From positions 62,001 to 126,000 of the forward strand of contig NZ_JALAGU010000026.1 in NCBI RefSeq assembly GCF_022712275.1: a stretch of 64,000 bases of DNA. Reading direction: 5' to 3'. A program made the position numbers and the translations under genes. The stretch's first letter is position 1; the number at the start of each line of letters is the position of its first letter. The notes beneath the pieces were generated by a model. The model was not told where the DNA came from, searched no databases, and saw only the letters and a program-made list of their open reading frames with translations. Shown piece after piece: positions 44,952-53,358 of the stretch. Source of the stretch: Corynebacterium sp. GTDB taxonomy: Bacteria > Actinomycetota > Actinomycetes > Mycobacteriales > Mycobacteriaceae.

Positions 44952-46058
44952 CTACTGCCGATCCAGCCACGCGGTGATACCGCCGGGATAGTTGACCGCG
45001 GCGATACCCGCGCCCGCCAACAGGTCGACCGCCTTCAGCGAACGCACACCCGAGGCGCAGTAGACCACCAGAGGACGCCCCTCTTCAGCCGCACGGTCGG
45101 CCACGTACTCGACCTCCTCAGGGAACTCACCGTCGACGCCACCCTTGAGCACGGACAAGGGTATGTTCACCGCACCCGGGATATGCACGGTCTCGAACTC
45201 ATCGGGCTCGCGGACGTCCATGAGCACTGCGTCGGTGAGATCCGGGATGTCAGAGTCATCAGAGAGCTCGACCGCCAGTTCCTCGTCCACCTCAGTCGGC
45301 TCACTCTTCACCCGCTGCGCGACCGCGGGATCACCATGCACCGGGATATACTCCCACCGGCCGGACAAACCGTCGAAGTAGCCGATCGTGCCGGTCAAGG
45401 GTGTACCGATATCAGTGAGCACCTTGACCGCCTCCAGCGCCATCGCGGTCCCCACAACTCCCACGACCGGGCCGAGCACACCTGCCGCAGAGCAGGAGGG
45501 CACGGTTCCGGGGGCCGGAGGTGTCGGGAAAACATCCTCGTAGAGCGGACCAGGTGCACCGAAGACGGACAGTTGCGCGTCGAACCCGAGGATGGACGCC
45601 CACACGTGCGGGATCCCCAGCACCGCACACCCGTGGGAGCAGGCGTAGCGGGCGGCGAAATTGTCGGTGCCGTCGAGGACGACATCGGCGTCCCCCAGCA
45701 GCTCTACAGCGTTCGACGAGGTCAGTCGGGCATCCACGACGTTGACCACCAGATCACGATTCCGCGCCAGCATCTCCCGGCGCGCAGACTCCGCCTTCGA
45801 CTCCCCCACCGCGGCCTCGACATGGATGATCTGGCGGTGCAGGTTTGAGGTGGCGACCTCGTCATCATCGATGACGGTCACCTCCCCCACCCCGGCCGCG
45901 GCGAGGTAGAGCAGTGCGGGTGAGCCGAGCCCGCCGGCGCCGAGCACGGCGACATGGGAGGACGCCAGTTTCTCCTGCGCCGCAAGACCGAATCCGGCGA
46001 GCGTGATCTGGCGTCGGTACCGGGCGTGGTCGACAGGGTGGCCAGTCTCGTCAGTCAT
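44952..46058 (-). CDS. moeB: MoeB/ThiF-type adenylyltransferase with rhodanese domain
   Basis: A 368-residue fusion. The E1-like domain (~1-240) has the nucleotide loop VLGAGGLGSPALLYL and DGTDNFAARY and adenylates the MoaD C-terminus. The rhodanese domain (~265-368) has the active Cys in VVYCASGVRS and supplies sulfur, as in MoeZ of mycobacteria. ATG 46058 overlaps the moaE stop (TGATG). Zinc-site CxxC pairs are not evident. Last gene of moaC-mog-moaE-moeB. Confidence 0.93.
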   Translation of the reverse strand: MTDETGHPVDHARYRRQITLAGFGLAAQEKLASSHVAVLGAGGLGSPALLYLAAAGVGEVTVIDDDEVATSNLHRQIIHVEAAVGESKAESARREMLARNRDLVVNVVDARLTSSNAVELLGDADVVLDGTDNFAARYACSHGCAVLGIPHVWASILGFDAQLSVFGAPGPLYEDVFPTPPAPGTVPSCSAAGVLGPVVGVVGTAMALEAVKVLTDIGTPLTGTIGYFDGLSGRWEYIPVHGDPAVAQRVKSEPTEVDEELAVELSDDSDIPDLTDAVLMDVREPDEFETVHIPGAVNIPLSVLKGGVDGEFPEEVEYVADRAAEEGRPLVVYCASGVRSLKAVDLLAGAGIAAVNYPGGITAWLDRQ

Positions 46059-46537
46059 CACAGACCCACCCAGTCAGTCGATCCGTCAACATGTTCCTGT
46101 TCCTTCCAGATCGGTACCTCCGACTTCACGCGCGAGGCGAACTCGGCGACCGCCTCGAAGGCGGGACCCCGGTGGGAGGACGCCACGACCACGAGAAAAG
46201 CGAGGTCACCGATCCCGAGCTCACCGCTGCGGTGCTCGGCCCAGAGCCGGATCTCGGGGTACTCGGCGACGGTCTCCTCGGCGATCCGCGCCAGCACCGC
46301 ATCCGCGGTCGGGTGGTGGGTGTAGGTCAGCTGCGTCACCCCTTCGCCGTTGTCGTGGTCGCGCACGGTGCCTTCGAAGGTGACGACGGCGCCCATCGCG
46401 TCGGTCGCCGTGGCGTCCTTCGCGGCTACCAGTTGTGTCTCGAGAGGCTCAGTGGAGATCGCGGTGTGGATGACGGTGCCGGTCTGCGCGGCGACGTAGG
46501 CGGGGTCCTTCACGGGTCCGCTCACGGGGTCACTCAT
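46058..46537 (-). CDS. moaE: Molybdopterin synthase large subunit
   Basis: A 159-residue MoaE. MGAVVTFEGTVRDHD, ASSHRGPAFEA and the catalytic Lys in VPIWKEQEH identify it. With MoaD it turns cPMP into molybdopterin. Overlaps mog by eight bases. Confidence 0.95.
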   Translation of the reverse strand: MSDPVSGPVKDPAYVAAQTGTVIHTAISTEPLETQLVAAKDATATDAMGAVVTFEGTVRDHDNGEGVTQLTYTHHPTADAVLARIAEETVAEYPEIRLWAEHRSGELGIGDLAFLVVVASSHRGPAFEAVAEFASRVKSEVPIWKEQEHVDGSTDWVGL

Positions 46538-47021
46538 GGTCTCCGGCTCCTTCCAGCTGGTCGATGAGGTGGTCGAGCACGGGGTCGAGCACGGCGATGC
46601 CGTCCTTCACTCCCCCGGTCGACCCGGGCAGCGTCATGACGAAAGTGCGTCCGACGGTACCCGCCACGCCGCCGGACAGCAGCGCAGTGGGGACGCCGTT
46701 CTCCAGACCCTTGAGGTGGACGGCCGTCATCAGGCCGGGCAGTTCGTGGGTGAGCAGTGGCTTCACGGCGGCGACGGTGCCGTCGGTCGGACTGATGCCC
46801 GTGCCGCCGGTGGTGAGCACGATGGTCGGGACAGGAACGGTCGCGTCTCCATCGAAAACCTCGTCGAGGTAGGCGGGGATGTCGGCGTCGGCGACAACCG
46901 CGGCATCCGGAACCTCCAGGCCACGCTCGCGCAGCCAACTGACCAGGACCGGGCCGGTGCGGTCGGCGTACTCACCGGCGGCGGCGCGGGTGGACGCGAC
47001 GACGACGAGTGCAGTGGTCAT
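46530..47021 (-). CDS. mog: MogA/MoaB-type molybdopterin adenylyltransferase
   Basis: A 163-residue protein with VVASTRAAAGEYADRTGP, the nucleotide-binding LTTGGTGISPTDGT and MTLPGSTGGVKDG. It adenylates molybdopterin before molybdenum insertion by MoeA. Overlaps moaC by four bases. A second, divergent copy lies at 57146. Confidence 0.92.
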   Translation of the reverse strand: MTTALVVVASTRAAAGEYADRTGPVLVSWLRERGLEVPDAAVVADADIPAYLDEVFDGDATVPVPTIVLTTGGTGISPTDGTVAAVKPLLTHELPGLMTAVHLKGLENGVPTALLSGGVAGTVGRTFVMTLPGSTGGVKDGIAVLDPVLDHLIDQLEGAGDHE

Positions 47022-47575
47022 GACCGCACATCCCCCGGTGCGTCGGGACGCACATCCCAGTCGCCGGACTTACCGCCGGATTTCGCGAGGACGCGGACGT
47101 CGTCGATGACGGCGTGCTTGTCGACCGCCTTGATCATGTCGTAGACGGTCAGGGCGGCACTGGTCACCGCGGTCAGTGCCTCCATCTCCACCCCGGTGAC
47201 GCCGCGGGTCTTCACGGAGGCCTCGATGCGCACGGCGTCCGCCTCCCGGGTGAAGTCGACGGTGATCCTGCCGAGCGGCAGCGGGTGGCACAGCGGGATG
47301 ATCTCGGGGGTCTTCTTCGCGCCCATGATACCGGCGACGCGGGCGACGGGCAGGGCATCCCCTTTGGGCAGGCCTCCGTTGGCAGGGTCGAAGATCATGT
47401 CGAGCACGTCTTCCCTGGTGCGGACACGGCCGGTGGCCACGGCGGTGCGGCTGGTCTCGTTCTTCGCGGTGACGTCGACCATGTGCGCCGAGCCGTCCTC
47501 ACGGACGTGGGTGAGGTGGGTGTTCTCGGTGTTATCGGTGTTCCCGGTGTTCCCGGGGTTTTCCGTGCTGCTCAT
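47018..47575 (-). CDS. moaC: Cyclic pyranopterin monophosphate synthase
   Basis: A 185-residue MoaC. HMVDVTAKNETSRTAVA, PLCHPLPLGRI, GVTGVEMEALTAV and MIKAVDK are diagnostic. Its ~20-residue N-terminal tail (NPGNTGNTDNTENT) is encoded by five 9-bp repeats (47521-47565) and is absent from most homologues. Acts after MoaA, which is not in the window. First gene of its operon. Confidence 0.95.
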   Translation of the reverse strand: MSSTENPGNTGNTDNTENTHLTHVREDGSAHMVDVTAKNETSRTAVATGRVRTREDVLDMIFDPANGGLPKGDALPVARVAGIMGAKKTPEIIPLCHPLPLGRITVDFTREADAVRIEASVKTRGVTGVEMEALTAVTSAALTVYDMIKAVDKHAVIDDVRVLAKSGGKSGDWDVRPDAPGDVRS

Positions 47576-47688
47576 AGGTGCCCAGATTACGCGGTAGAGC
47601 TGGTCAGGGTTCGCCCGAGCCAGGGCCAGGATGACGCGCGATGTCGATGGATTCATGGACAATGCCGACGACGAACCGTGTGTCTTCA

Positions 47689-47990
47689 TCAGACCGGTAG
47701 GATGATGTGACTGGGTGACAACACCCTGGGTGACAACACCCTGGGCGACAACACCCGGTCATCGCGCACCCGGTCACGGCTCAGTCTGAGATGCCAGGAC
47801 CGCTTCCCCTGGCCCAGCTCCGGGTGAAGCCGACGTCCCGGCTCATCAGGGTCGACTACGAGGTCACGGAGCGCCGTGCGAAGAGATTCCGGTACCGCCT
47901 CATTGCCTCCTCCCTGAAGCGCTCCACCGTCCAGTCCAGGATGCCCCGGAGATCCTGCCTGGCCAGCGAACTCATGCGGATCCTTCGCAT
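47689..47990 (-). pseudogene. parE: parE-like toxin gene, frameshifted and truncated
   Basis: The first frame encodes MRRIRMSSLARQDLRGILDW and ERFREEAMRRYRNLFA, stopping at 47856. From about 47890 the next frame continues the family: SLRTALRDLVVDPDEP, RRLHPELGQGKRSWHLRLSR. Together they make a ParE/RelE-family toxin with one frameshift. The C-terminus is lost in a tandem repeat (47711-47755). The start overlaps the antitoxin stop (TGATG). Confidence 0.65.
47711..47755. repeat. Three 15-bp units, each a small palindrome
   Basis: Three near-identical copies of CTGGGTGACAACACC; each contains GGGTG-ACAA-CACCC when read with the next unit. It lies between the toxin remnant and moaC, 136-180 bases before moaC, so it could be an operator array or the scar of the toxin's loss. 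Confidence 0.8.
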
Positions 47991-48133
47991 CAGCGTTGCT
48001 GCCTGGCATCTATGACCTCCTGGGCGAGGTCATCCATGAATCCGTCGAGTTCTTCCAGTTCGACATCGACGTAGCGCCCCGCCGCGATGTCAATCTCCCC
48101 CGCCGCGACGTGCCGCCTACACTGGACGACCAT
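47990..48133 (-). pseudogene. parD: parD-like antitoxin remnant
   Basis: 47 codons encoding EIDIAAGRYVDVELEELDGF and DDLAQEVIDARQQR before the stop, which resembles the C-terminal toxin-binding part of ParD-type antitoxins. The DNA-binding N-terminus is missing because the frame runs straight into the divergent moaD start. It may not be expressed. Confidence 0.5.
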
Positions 48134-48401
48134 GGTTGAGATCCACTATTTCGCCGCCGCCCGGGCCGCACGCGGCGTCCCGCAGGAGAATGCAGACGCC
48201 TCCGGAACACTGTCCGACCTGCTCGGCACCCTCGGCACCACCCACACCGAAACCACCGCCGGCGGCATGACGCTCGCCCAGATCTTCGACCGCTGCAGCT
48301 TCCTCGTCGACGGCCGCACGGTCACCCGCCCGGACGCCACCACCGTCGACCTCAGCGCCGTCCGGCGCGTCGACGTCCTCCCGCCGTTCGCCGGAGGATA
48401 G
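48132..48401 (+). CDS. moaD: Molybdopterin synthase small subunit
   Basis: An 89-residue ubiquitin-like sulfur carrier ending in Gly-Gly (LPPFAGG), the residue pair that receives adenylate and then sulfur from MoeB-rhodanese. Start VEIHYFAAARAARG. ATG at 48132; stop abuts mobA. Confidence 0.93.
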   Translation: MVEIHYFAAARAARGVPQENADASGTLSDLLGTLGTTHTETTAGGMTLAQIFDRCSFLVDGRTVTRPDATTVDLSAVRRVDVLPPFAGG

Positions 48402-48974
48402 ATGTACGCGCTGATCATCGCAGGTGGACGCGGTGAACGCCTCGCCGCATCCGCCCCCACCGAGGTCCCGGTCAAACCCCTTCTTCAGGATGCCACGGGC
48501 CGCCGTCTCATCGACCGTGTCCTCGACGCCTGCGCCGTACTCCCCGAATGCCGGCGGATCGTCGTCGCCGGCGAGATGCCTCTCCCTGACGACGTCACCC
48601 GCGTCCGCGAAGATCCGCCGCTCGCAGGTCCCGCCGCCGGCATCGCCGCCGGTGTGACCGCGATCCCCGCCGACTACACCGGCGATGTCCTGGTCCTGCC
48701 CGCCGACCTCGCGGACCCGGCGTCCGTCGTCGCCGCCCTGGACCGACCGGGCGTCATCACCGCGGACGGGCGCCTCCAACCGCTGCTCTTCCGTGCGTCC
48801 TGCCCCGCCCTGAAGGACGCCTGCGTCGGCGACTTCACCGACGCCCCCGTCATGCGCATCGTGAAGGAACTGCACCTGTCCGAGATCGAACTGCCCGCCC
48901 CCACCATCGCCGACATCGACACCTGGGCCGATGCCGCAGCGCACGGGTACAGCAACGGGTACGGTCAGGACTGA
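48402..48974 (+). CDS. mobA: MobA-like molybdenum cofactor guanylyltransferase
   Basis: A 190-residue NTP transferase with the nucleotide loop IIAGGRGERLAASAP, VPVKPLL, DPPLAGPAAGIAAG and the metal-binding Asp in LPADLADP (usually PxDxP). Attaches GMP to Mo-molybdopterin. Directly follows moaD and overlaps moeA (ATGA). A second copy is at 56452. Confidence 0.88.
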   Translation: MYALIIAGGRGERLAASAPTEVPVKPLLQDATGRRLIDRVLDACAVLPECRRIVVAGEMPLPDDVTRVREDPPLAGPAAGIAAGVTAIPADYTGDVLVLPADLADPASVVAALDRPGVITADGRLQPLLFRASCPALKDACVGDFTDAPVMRIVKELHLSEIELPAPTIADIDTWADAAAHGYSNGYGQD

Positions 48975-50176
48975 TGAACACTCTCAGCTGGTCCGAAGCC
49001 CGCGCCGCCGTCGAATCCGCGGTCCACGACCATGCCCGCCGAGGCACCGAGCAGGTTCCGGTGGCGGAGGCGGCGGGTCGGATCCTGGCGTCCGCCGTGG
49101 TCTCCCCCATGGATGTGCCGCACTACACGTCCTCGGCGATGGACGGGTTCGCTGTGCGCGGCACCGGACCGTGGCGACTGCTCGCCACCCCCGTCGAAGG
49201 CGCGGCAGGACGCAACATCCACCGCACGGGCGGCGCACTCTCCGACGGAGAGGCGCTGCCGGTCCTGACAGGATCTCTTCTTCCGGAGGGGGCGGACGCC
49301 GTCGTCCGATCCGAGGACGCCGAGATCACCTGTGACGGTTCCCGGCTGCACGCCGGGCAGCCCGAAGTGGGCAACGACATCCGCCCTGCAGGTCAGGAAC
49401 GCTCCGCCGGGGCCGACCTACTGGCCGACGGGATCCGGCTGACACCGCGTCATGTCGCGATGCTGTCGGCCGGGGGTGTCGATGAGGTGACCGTGACCAG
49501 GCGTCCGAGGGTGGTGTGCGCCTTCACGGGCAATGAGATCGTGCGCAGTGGTGTGCCCGGTCCGGGCGAGGTACGCGACGCCTTCTCCGTGTCCTTCCCG
49601 GCACTGGTCGAATCCTGGGGTGGGGTCGTGACCTCTGCCGAGGCTGTCGCCGACGACCCGGTGGCGGTGGAGTACTGGCTGCGCCGCCCCTCCACCATTG
49701 AAGCCGACATTGTGCTGGTCACCGGTGGTTCAGGGCATTCCGGGCAGGACTTCGCCCGTCGGTTCATCACCCGGGCAGCATCTGGTGATGACGGCGAGGT
49801 GCTGGCGTCCGGTGTGGCGTGCCGGCCGGGTCACCCGACACTGATCGTCCGACGCGGTTCGCAGCTCATCATCGGGGCGCCCGGCAACCCGTTCGCCGCG
49901 CATGTCGCCCTGCACTCGTTCGTGGTCCCGGCGGTCGCCGCGTTCGCGGGCCTGTCCTCGGAGCTGCACTCGGGGGTCTGCGCCGTGTCGGTTGAGCCGC
50001 TCAACAGGGACCGGGTGCGGCTGATCCCCGCTGCTCTCGGCGCCGACCGGGTGTGCACCCCGGTCGAGGGTGCACATTCGCACATGCTCACCGGGTACGC
50101 GACCGGGGATGTGCTGCTGGTCGTGCCGTCGGAGGGGCTTGTCGCAGGTGATCCGGTGGACTTCCTGACGCTGTAG
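48974..50176 (+). CDS. moeA: Molybdopterin molybdotransferase MoeA
   Basis: A 400-residue MoeA. PHYTSSAMDGFAVRG, GNDIRPAGQERSAG and CAFTGNEIVRSG cover domains I-III. The usual TGGxSxG loop reads VLVTGGSGHSGQDF, and GAPGNPFAAHVAL is close to the PGNP loop. It inserts molybdenum into adenylated molybdopterin. Last gene of moaD-mobA-moeA. Confidence 0.9.
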   Translation: MNTLSWSEARAAVESAVHDHARRGTEQVPVAEAAGRILASAVVSPMDVPHYTSSAMDGFAVRGTGPWRLLATPVEGAAGRNIHRTGGALSDGEALPVLTGSLLPEGADAVVRSEDAEITCDGSRLHAGQPEVGNDIRPAGQERSAGADLLADGIRLTPRHVAMLSAGGVDEVTVTRRPRVVCAFTGNEIVRSGVPGPGEVRDAFSVSFPALVESWGGVVTSAEAVADDPVAVEYWLRRPSTIEADIVLVTGGSGHSGQDFARRFITRAASGDDGEVLASGVACRPGHPTLIVRRGSQLIIGAPGNPFAAHVALHSFVVPAVAAFAGLSSELHSGVCAVSVEPLNRDRVRLIPAALGADRVCTPVEGAHSHMLTGYATGDVLLVVPSEGLVAGDPVDFLTL

Positions 50177-50195
50177 GTGGCTGCCCCGGGTGGAC

Positions 50196-51137
50196 CTAGT
50201 CCCGGTAGAGCCGCGCACCCTTGGAGGTCCCCTGATTCAGCCAGGCGTAGACGCCGCCGACGAGCAGTCCGCCGCCGACGACATTGCCGACCAGGGCCAT
50301 CCCCCAGTTGTCCAGCACATTCGCCCAGGTCAGCGAGTCCAGCACGGAGGCGCCGTCCATGAAACCGTCGCCGAGGCAGAACAGGGACAGCATGAACAGG
50401 GAGAAGTTCGCGATGAGGTGCTCCAGCCCCAGCACCACGAAGGCACCGATGACGAACTGGGTGAACAGGAACTTGCCCGCGTAGTCCTTCATGATCAGAC
50501 CACCGACGATGGCCACGTTGACCAGGAAGTTCGCGAGGATCGCCTCGAGGAAGATCCCCCACGGCCCCTTGGTCAGCTTGCTGTCGGCCAGGGTCGCGAG
50601 CAGGTGGTCGGCCCCGAGTCCGCCGAGCTTGCCGGACTGTCCGAGGATCACCGCGACAATGACCGCGCCGACGAGGTTGAGCACCACGGTCCACAGGATG
50701 ATCCCCGCAGCCCGTAGCCAGGAGACATGACCGCGGACCACACCGAAGACCATGAACATCATGGTGCCGGTCGCCAGTTCCGCCCCGACCTGCAGGATCA
50801 TGGCCAGTCCGACGAAGAAGCACATCCCGAAGACGACCGCGCCGAGGCCTTCGGCCACCCCCTCGACCGCATTGCCGGCGACGACGGCGAATGCAGTGCC
50901 GAGGGTCAGGTACACACCCGCGAGGATCGCGCGCACCGAGTAGCGCAGCGGATCGTCGGCGAACAGTCCCGCCTTCTTGAGGACGGCCTTGTCGGCGGCG
51001 GCGTTCACCGCGCCGTCCAACGGAGCCGGGGTGGCCGGGCTTTCCTGGGCGTCTGTTTCCACGGTTGATGCATTCTCGCTCACCGGGGCGACACTACTCC
51101 CGGCGTCATGTTGTGCCGAGCGGCCGTCAACCACCAC
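50196..51137 (-). CDS. Formate/nitrite transporter family channel
   Basis: A FocA/NirC-family protein with six membrane helices after a ~50-residue polar N-terminus. LFADDPLRYSVRAILAGVYL, GAELATGTMMFMVFG, LANFLVNVAIVGG (second family signature) and NFSLFMLSLF are visible. It moves formate or nitrite; beside fdhF and nar either is plausible. The frame opens at GTG 51137, but GTG 51083 (SENASTVE) is an equally possible start, since neither has a good ribosome site. It converges on moeA, with stops 20 bases apart. Confidence 0.88.
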   Translation of the reverse strand: MVVDGRSAQHDAGSSVAPVSENASTVETDAQESPATPAPLDGAVNAAADKAVLKKAGLFADDPLRYSVRAILAGVYLTLGTAFAVVAGNAVEGVAEGLGAVVFGMCFFVGLAMILQVGAELATGTMMFMVFGVVRGHVSWLRAAGIILWTVVLNLVGAVIVAVILGQSGKLGGLGADHLLATLADSKLTKGPWGIFLEAILANFLVNVAIVGGLIMKDYAGKFLFTQFVIGAFVVLGLEHLIANFSLFMLSLFCLGDGFMDGASVLDSLTWANVLDNWGMALVGNVVGGGLLVGGVYAWLNQGTSKGARLYRD

Positions 51138-51369
51138 TGCACCAACCGTTCACCCACCACGAAGGAAGGACGCCACCCCGGAAAGCAGCAGGTGACCTGC
51201 ACCACATCATGCCCCCTCGCCAGGCACCGCAGTCGTCCAGCGGTCGGCCCCACCGAAACCGGTTGCGATACAACCAGACAGGAGCCCCCCCTAGTTCACC
51301 CCCGAAAGCGCCGCACTGAGGAGGAGTATTCACACGGGAAGCTCACGAGGGGAACTCACGAGGGACCAC

Positions 51370-52314
51370 TCAGGAAGACGCACCACCGGCAGCCTCCACT
51401 TCCGCAGCCACCTCGGCAGCCACCTCGGCAGCCACCTCGGCAGCCGCAGCGTCCACCGCCCGGGCCACCGAGGTCACCGGCCGGATGTCCAGCCTGGACA
51501 CCGCGATCGAGAGCCGCACCTCCGGATCCACCAGCGGCACCGCGCACAACCGGTCCGACAGCGGCGCCCATTCCGGGACGACCGCGAACCAGCGTCCCGC
51601 CTCAGCACTGGACAACAACGCGGCGACGGAGTCGGAGTCCAGCACGGGCGTGACCTGCACGTCGAGCGCGGACATCGCCCGGTCGAACTCCTCGCGCGCC
51701 AGCATCCCCGGCGACAGAACCGCCACCGGCGAGATAGCCAGGTCCGCCCCCGACAGGGACGAGGGCACCGACCCGAACCGCTCACGGAACAGCGCAGGCA
51801 CACCCACCACCGCGAATCGCACCGACCCGACAGTTGTCACCCGCTGGCCCCTGACCACCTCCGGCGCGGTGTGGATGATCCCAGCATCCAGCTCGTGGGC
51901 GCGCAGTCCCTCGACGATTTCCTCACTGCGCAGCCCCGCACGCAGGTCGAAGCGCACCCGCGGGTTAGCCTCGGCGATCCGGTCGAGCAGCCGCGCCGCC
52001 CAACCCGTCCCCGCCGGGATCACGCCCACCCGCACCGTCGCGGACAGTTCACCGCGCGCGGCGGCGAGGTCCTCCTCCAGATGACGCTGGTCCGCGGTGA
52101 TCCGCCGGGCGTAGGTCAGCACCAGCTCACCCTCGTGGGTCAGCCCCTGGAACGCCGAATGGCTCCGGTTGACCAGTGGTGATCCGACCTCTTTCTCCAG
52201 TTTCCGGATCGCCTCGGACAGAGTCGAGGTTGTCACGAAGCAGGACGCCGCCGCCCGGCCGAAGTGTCGTTCCCGGGCGAGAGCCTCGAAGTAGGTCAGT
52301 TGGCTGAGGAGCAT
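51370..52314 (-). CDS. LysR-family transcriptional regulator
   Basis: A 314-residue LysR protein. Winged helix at ~1-60 (LTYFEALARERHFGRAA, SEAIRKLEKEVGSPLVNR) and an effector domain (TVRVGVIPAGTGWAARLLDR). The tail AAEVAAEVAAEVAAEV is encoded by three 12-bp repeats (51404-51439). It is divergent from ohrR and upstream of the formate/nitrite channel in the same orientation, with a 232-base gap. Target unknown; the channel is the nearest candidate. Confidence 0.9.
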   Translation of the reverse strand: MLLSQLTYFEALARERHFGRAAASCFVTTSTLSEAIRKLEKEVGSPLVNRSHSAFQGLTHEGELVLTYARRITADQRHLEEDLAAARGELSATVRVGVIPAGTGWAARLLDRIAEANPRVRFDLRAGLRSEEIVEGLRAHELDAGIIHTAPEVVRGQRVTTVGSVRFAVVGVPALFRERFGSVPSSLSGADLAISPVAVLSPGMLAREEFDRAMSALDVQVTPVLDSDSVAALLSSAEAGRWFAVVPEWAPLSDRLCAVPLVDPEVRLSIAVSRLDIRPVTSVARAVDAAAAEVAAEVAAEVAAEVEAAGGASS

Positions 52315-52402
52315 GTGACCGAGATTACCGGGTCACTGCCCGGCTTCTTTCCCGGCACCGCCGCAGCACCGTCGCAGCACCGCCCCAGCACCTCAGAACG
52401 AG

Positions 52403-52427
52403 TTGTGTACCATTAAGTTGTACACAA
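52403..52427 (+). promoter_or_regulatory. OhrR operator
   Basis: Perfect inverted repeat TTGTGTAC, nine bases, GTACACAA, AT-rich as expected for an OhrR/MarR site. It overlaps a -35 (TTGTAC, 52418) that is 17 bases from a -10 (CATACT, 52441). The -10 is seven bases before the ohrR ATG, which predicts a leaderless mRNA. Confidence 0.75.
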
Positions 52428-52453
52428 TCTAATTCGGTGCCATACTCGTAGTC

Positions 52454-52933
52454 ATGGGAATCACCGACAGGATGGGCTGCTTCGCCCTCTACTCCGCCGC
52501 CAAAGCCGTGTCGCGGGCGTACCGCACCCTGTTGGCCCCCTGGGACCTGACCTACCCGCAGTACCTGGTCCTCGTCATCCTCTGGACCGACGGCCCCCAG
52601 ACCGTGAAATCACTGGGTGCTTCGATGAAGCTCGATTCCGGCACGCTCTCTCCTCTCCTGCGGCGGCTGGAGAATTCCGGGTACATCACCCGGACCCGGA
52701 GCACCGGCGATGAACGCGTCACCACCGTCGCCCCCACCGAAGCGGGCCTCGCCCTGCGCGACGACCTGGACCACATCCCCGGTCAGATCCGCGACATCCT
52801 GACCACCACCGACGATTCCGAGGCCGGCGCACTCATCAGTCGGCTCCACGGAGTCTGCGACACAGCCATGGATGTCTCACGGGACGCCCACACGGACACC
52901 CCCACCGGAAACCACCGAAAGGACACACCATGA
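52454..52933 (+). CDS. ohrR: Organic-hydroperoxide-sensing repressor OhrR
   Basis: A 159-residue MarR-family regulator. The redox-sensing Cys9 lies in MGCFALYSAAKAVSRAYR, followed by LTYPQYLVLVILW and the winged helix (LDSGTLSPLLRRLENSGYI). Oxidation by organic peroxides releases DNA. It is translationally coupled to ohr (ATGA overlap), and its own promoter carries the operator described above, so it represses itself and ohr. Confidence 0.95.
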   Translation: MGITDRMGCFALYSAAKAVSRAYRTLLAPWDLTYPQYLVLVILWTDGPQTVKSLGASMKLDSGTLSPLLRRLENSGYITRTRSTGDERVTTVAPTEAGLALRDDLDHIPGQIRDILTTTDDSEAGALISRLHGVCDTAMDVSRDAHTDTPTGNHRKDTP

Positions 52934-53352
52934 AGACCCTCTACACCGCTGAAGCGCTCGCCACCGGCGACGGACGCAACGGCCACGTCACCACTTCCGA
53001 CAACCGCCTCGACCTCGACCTCGCCATCCCCACCGCGATGGGCGGCTCCGGCAACGGCGCCAACCCCGAGCAGCTCTTCGCCGCCGGCTACTCCGCCTGC
53101 TTCCACTCCGCCCTCCAGGGCGTCGCCCGGGCGAAGAAGGTCGCCGTCACCGGTTCCTCCGTCGGCGCGCGCGTGAATATCGGCCCGAACGACGCCAACG
53201 GCTTCCAGCTCGCCGTCCACCTCGAGGTCATCATCCCCGAACTTCCTCACGAACAGGCCCGGGAGCTCGCCGACGCCGCTCACCAGGTCTGCCCCTATTC
53301 CAACGCCACCCGCGGCAATATCGAGGTCACCGTCACCGTCGCCGACGACTGA
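52930..53352 (+). CDS. ohr: Organic hydroperoxide resistance protein Ohr
   Basis: A 140-residue thiol peroxidase with both catalytic cysteines: Cys57 (GYSACFHSAL) and Cys121 (HQVCPYSNATRGNI). It reduces organic peroxides with lipoyl proteins as electron donors. Starts inside the ohrR stop region. Confidence 0.96.
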   Translation: MKTLYTAEALATGDGRNGHVTTSDNRLDLDLAIPTAMGGSGNGANPEQLFAAGYSACFHSALQGVARAKKVAVTGSSVGARVNIGPNDANGFQLAVHLEVIIPELPHEQARELADAAHQVCPYSNATRGNIEVTVTVADD

Positions 53353-53358
53353 GCCCCA

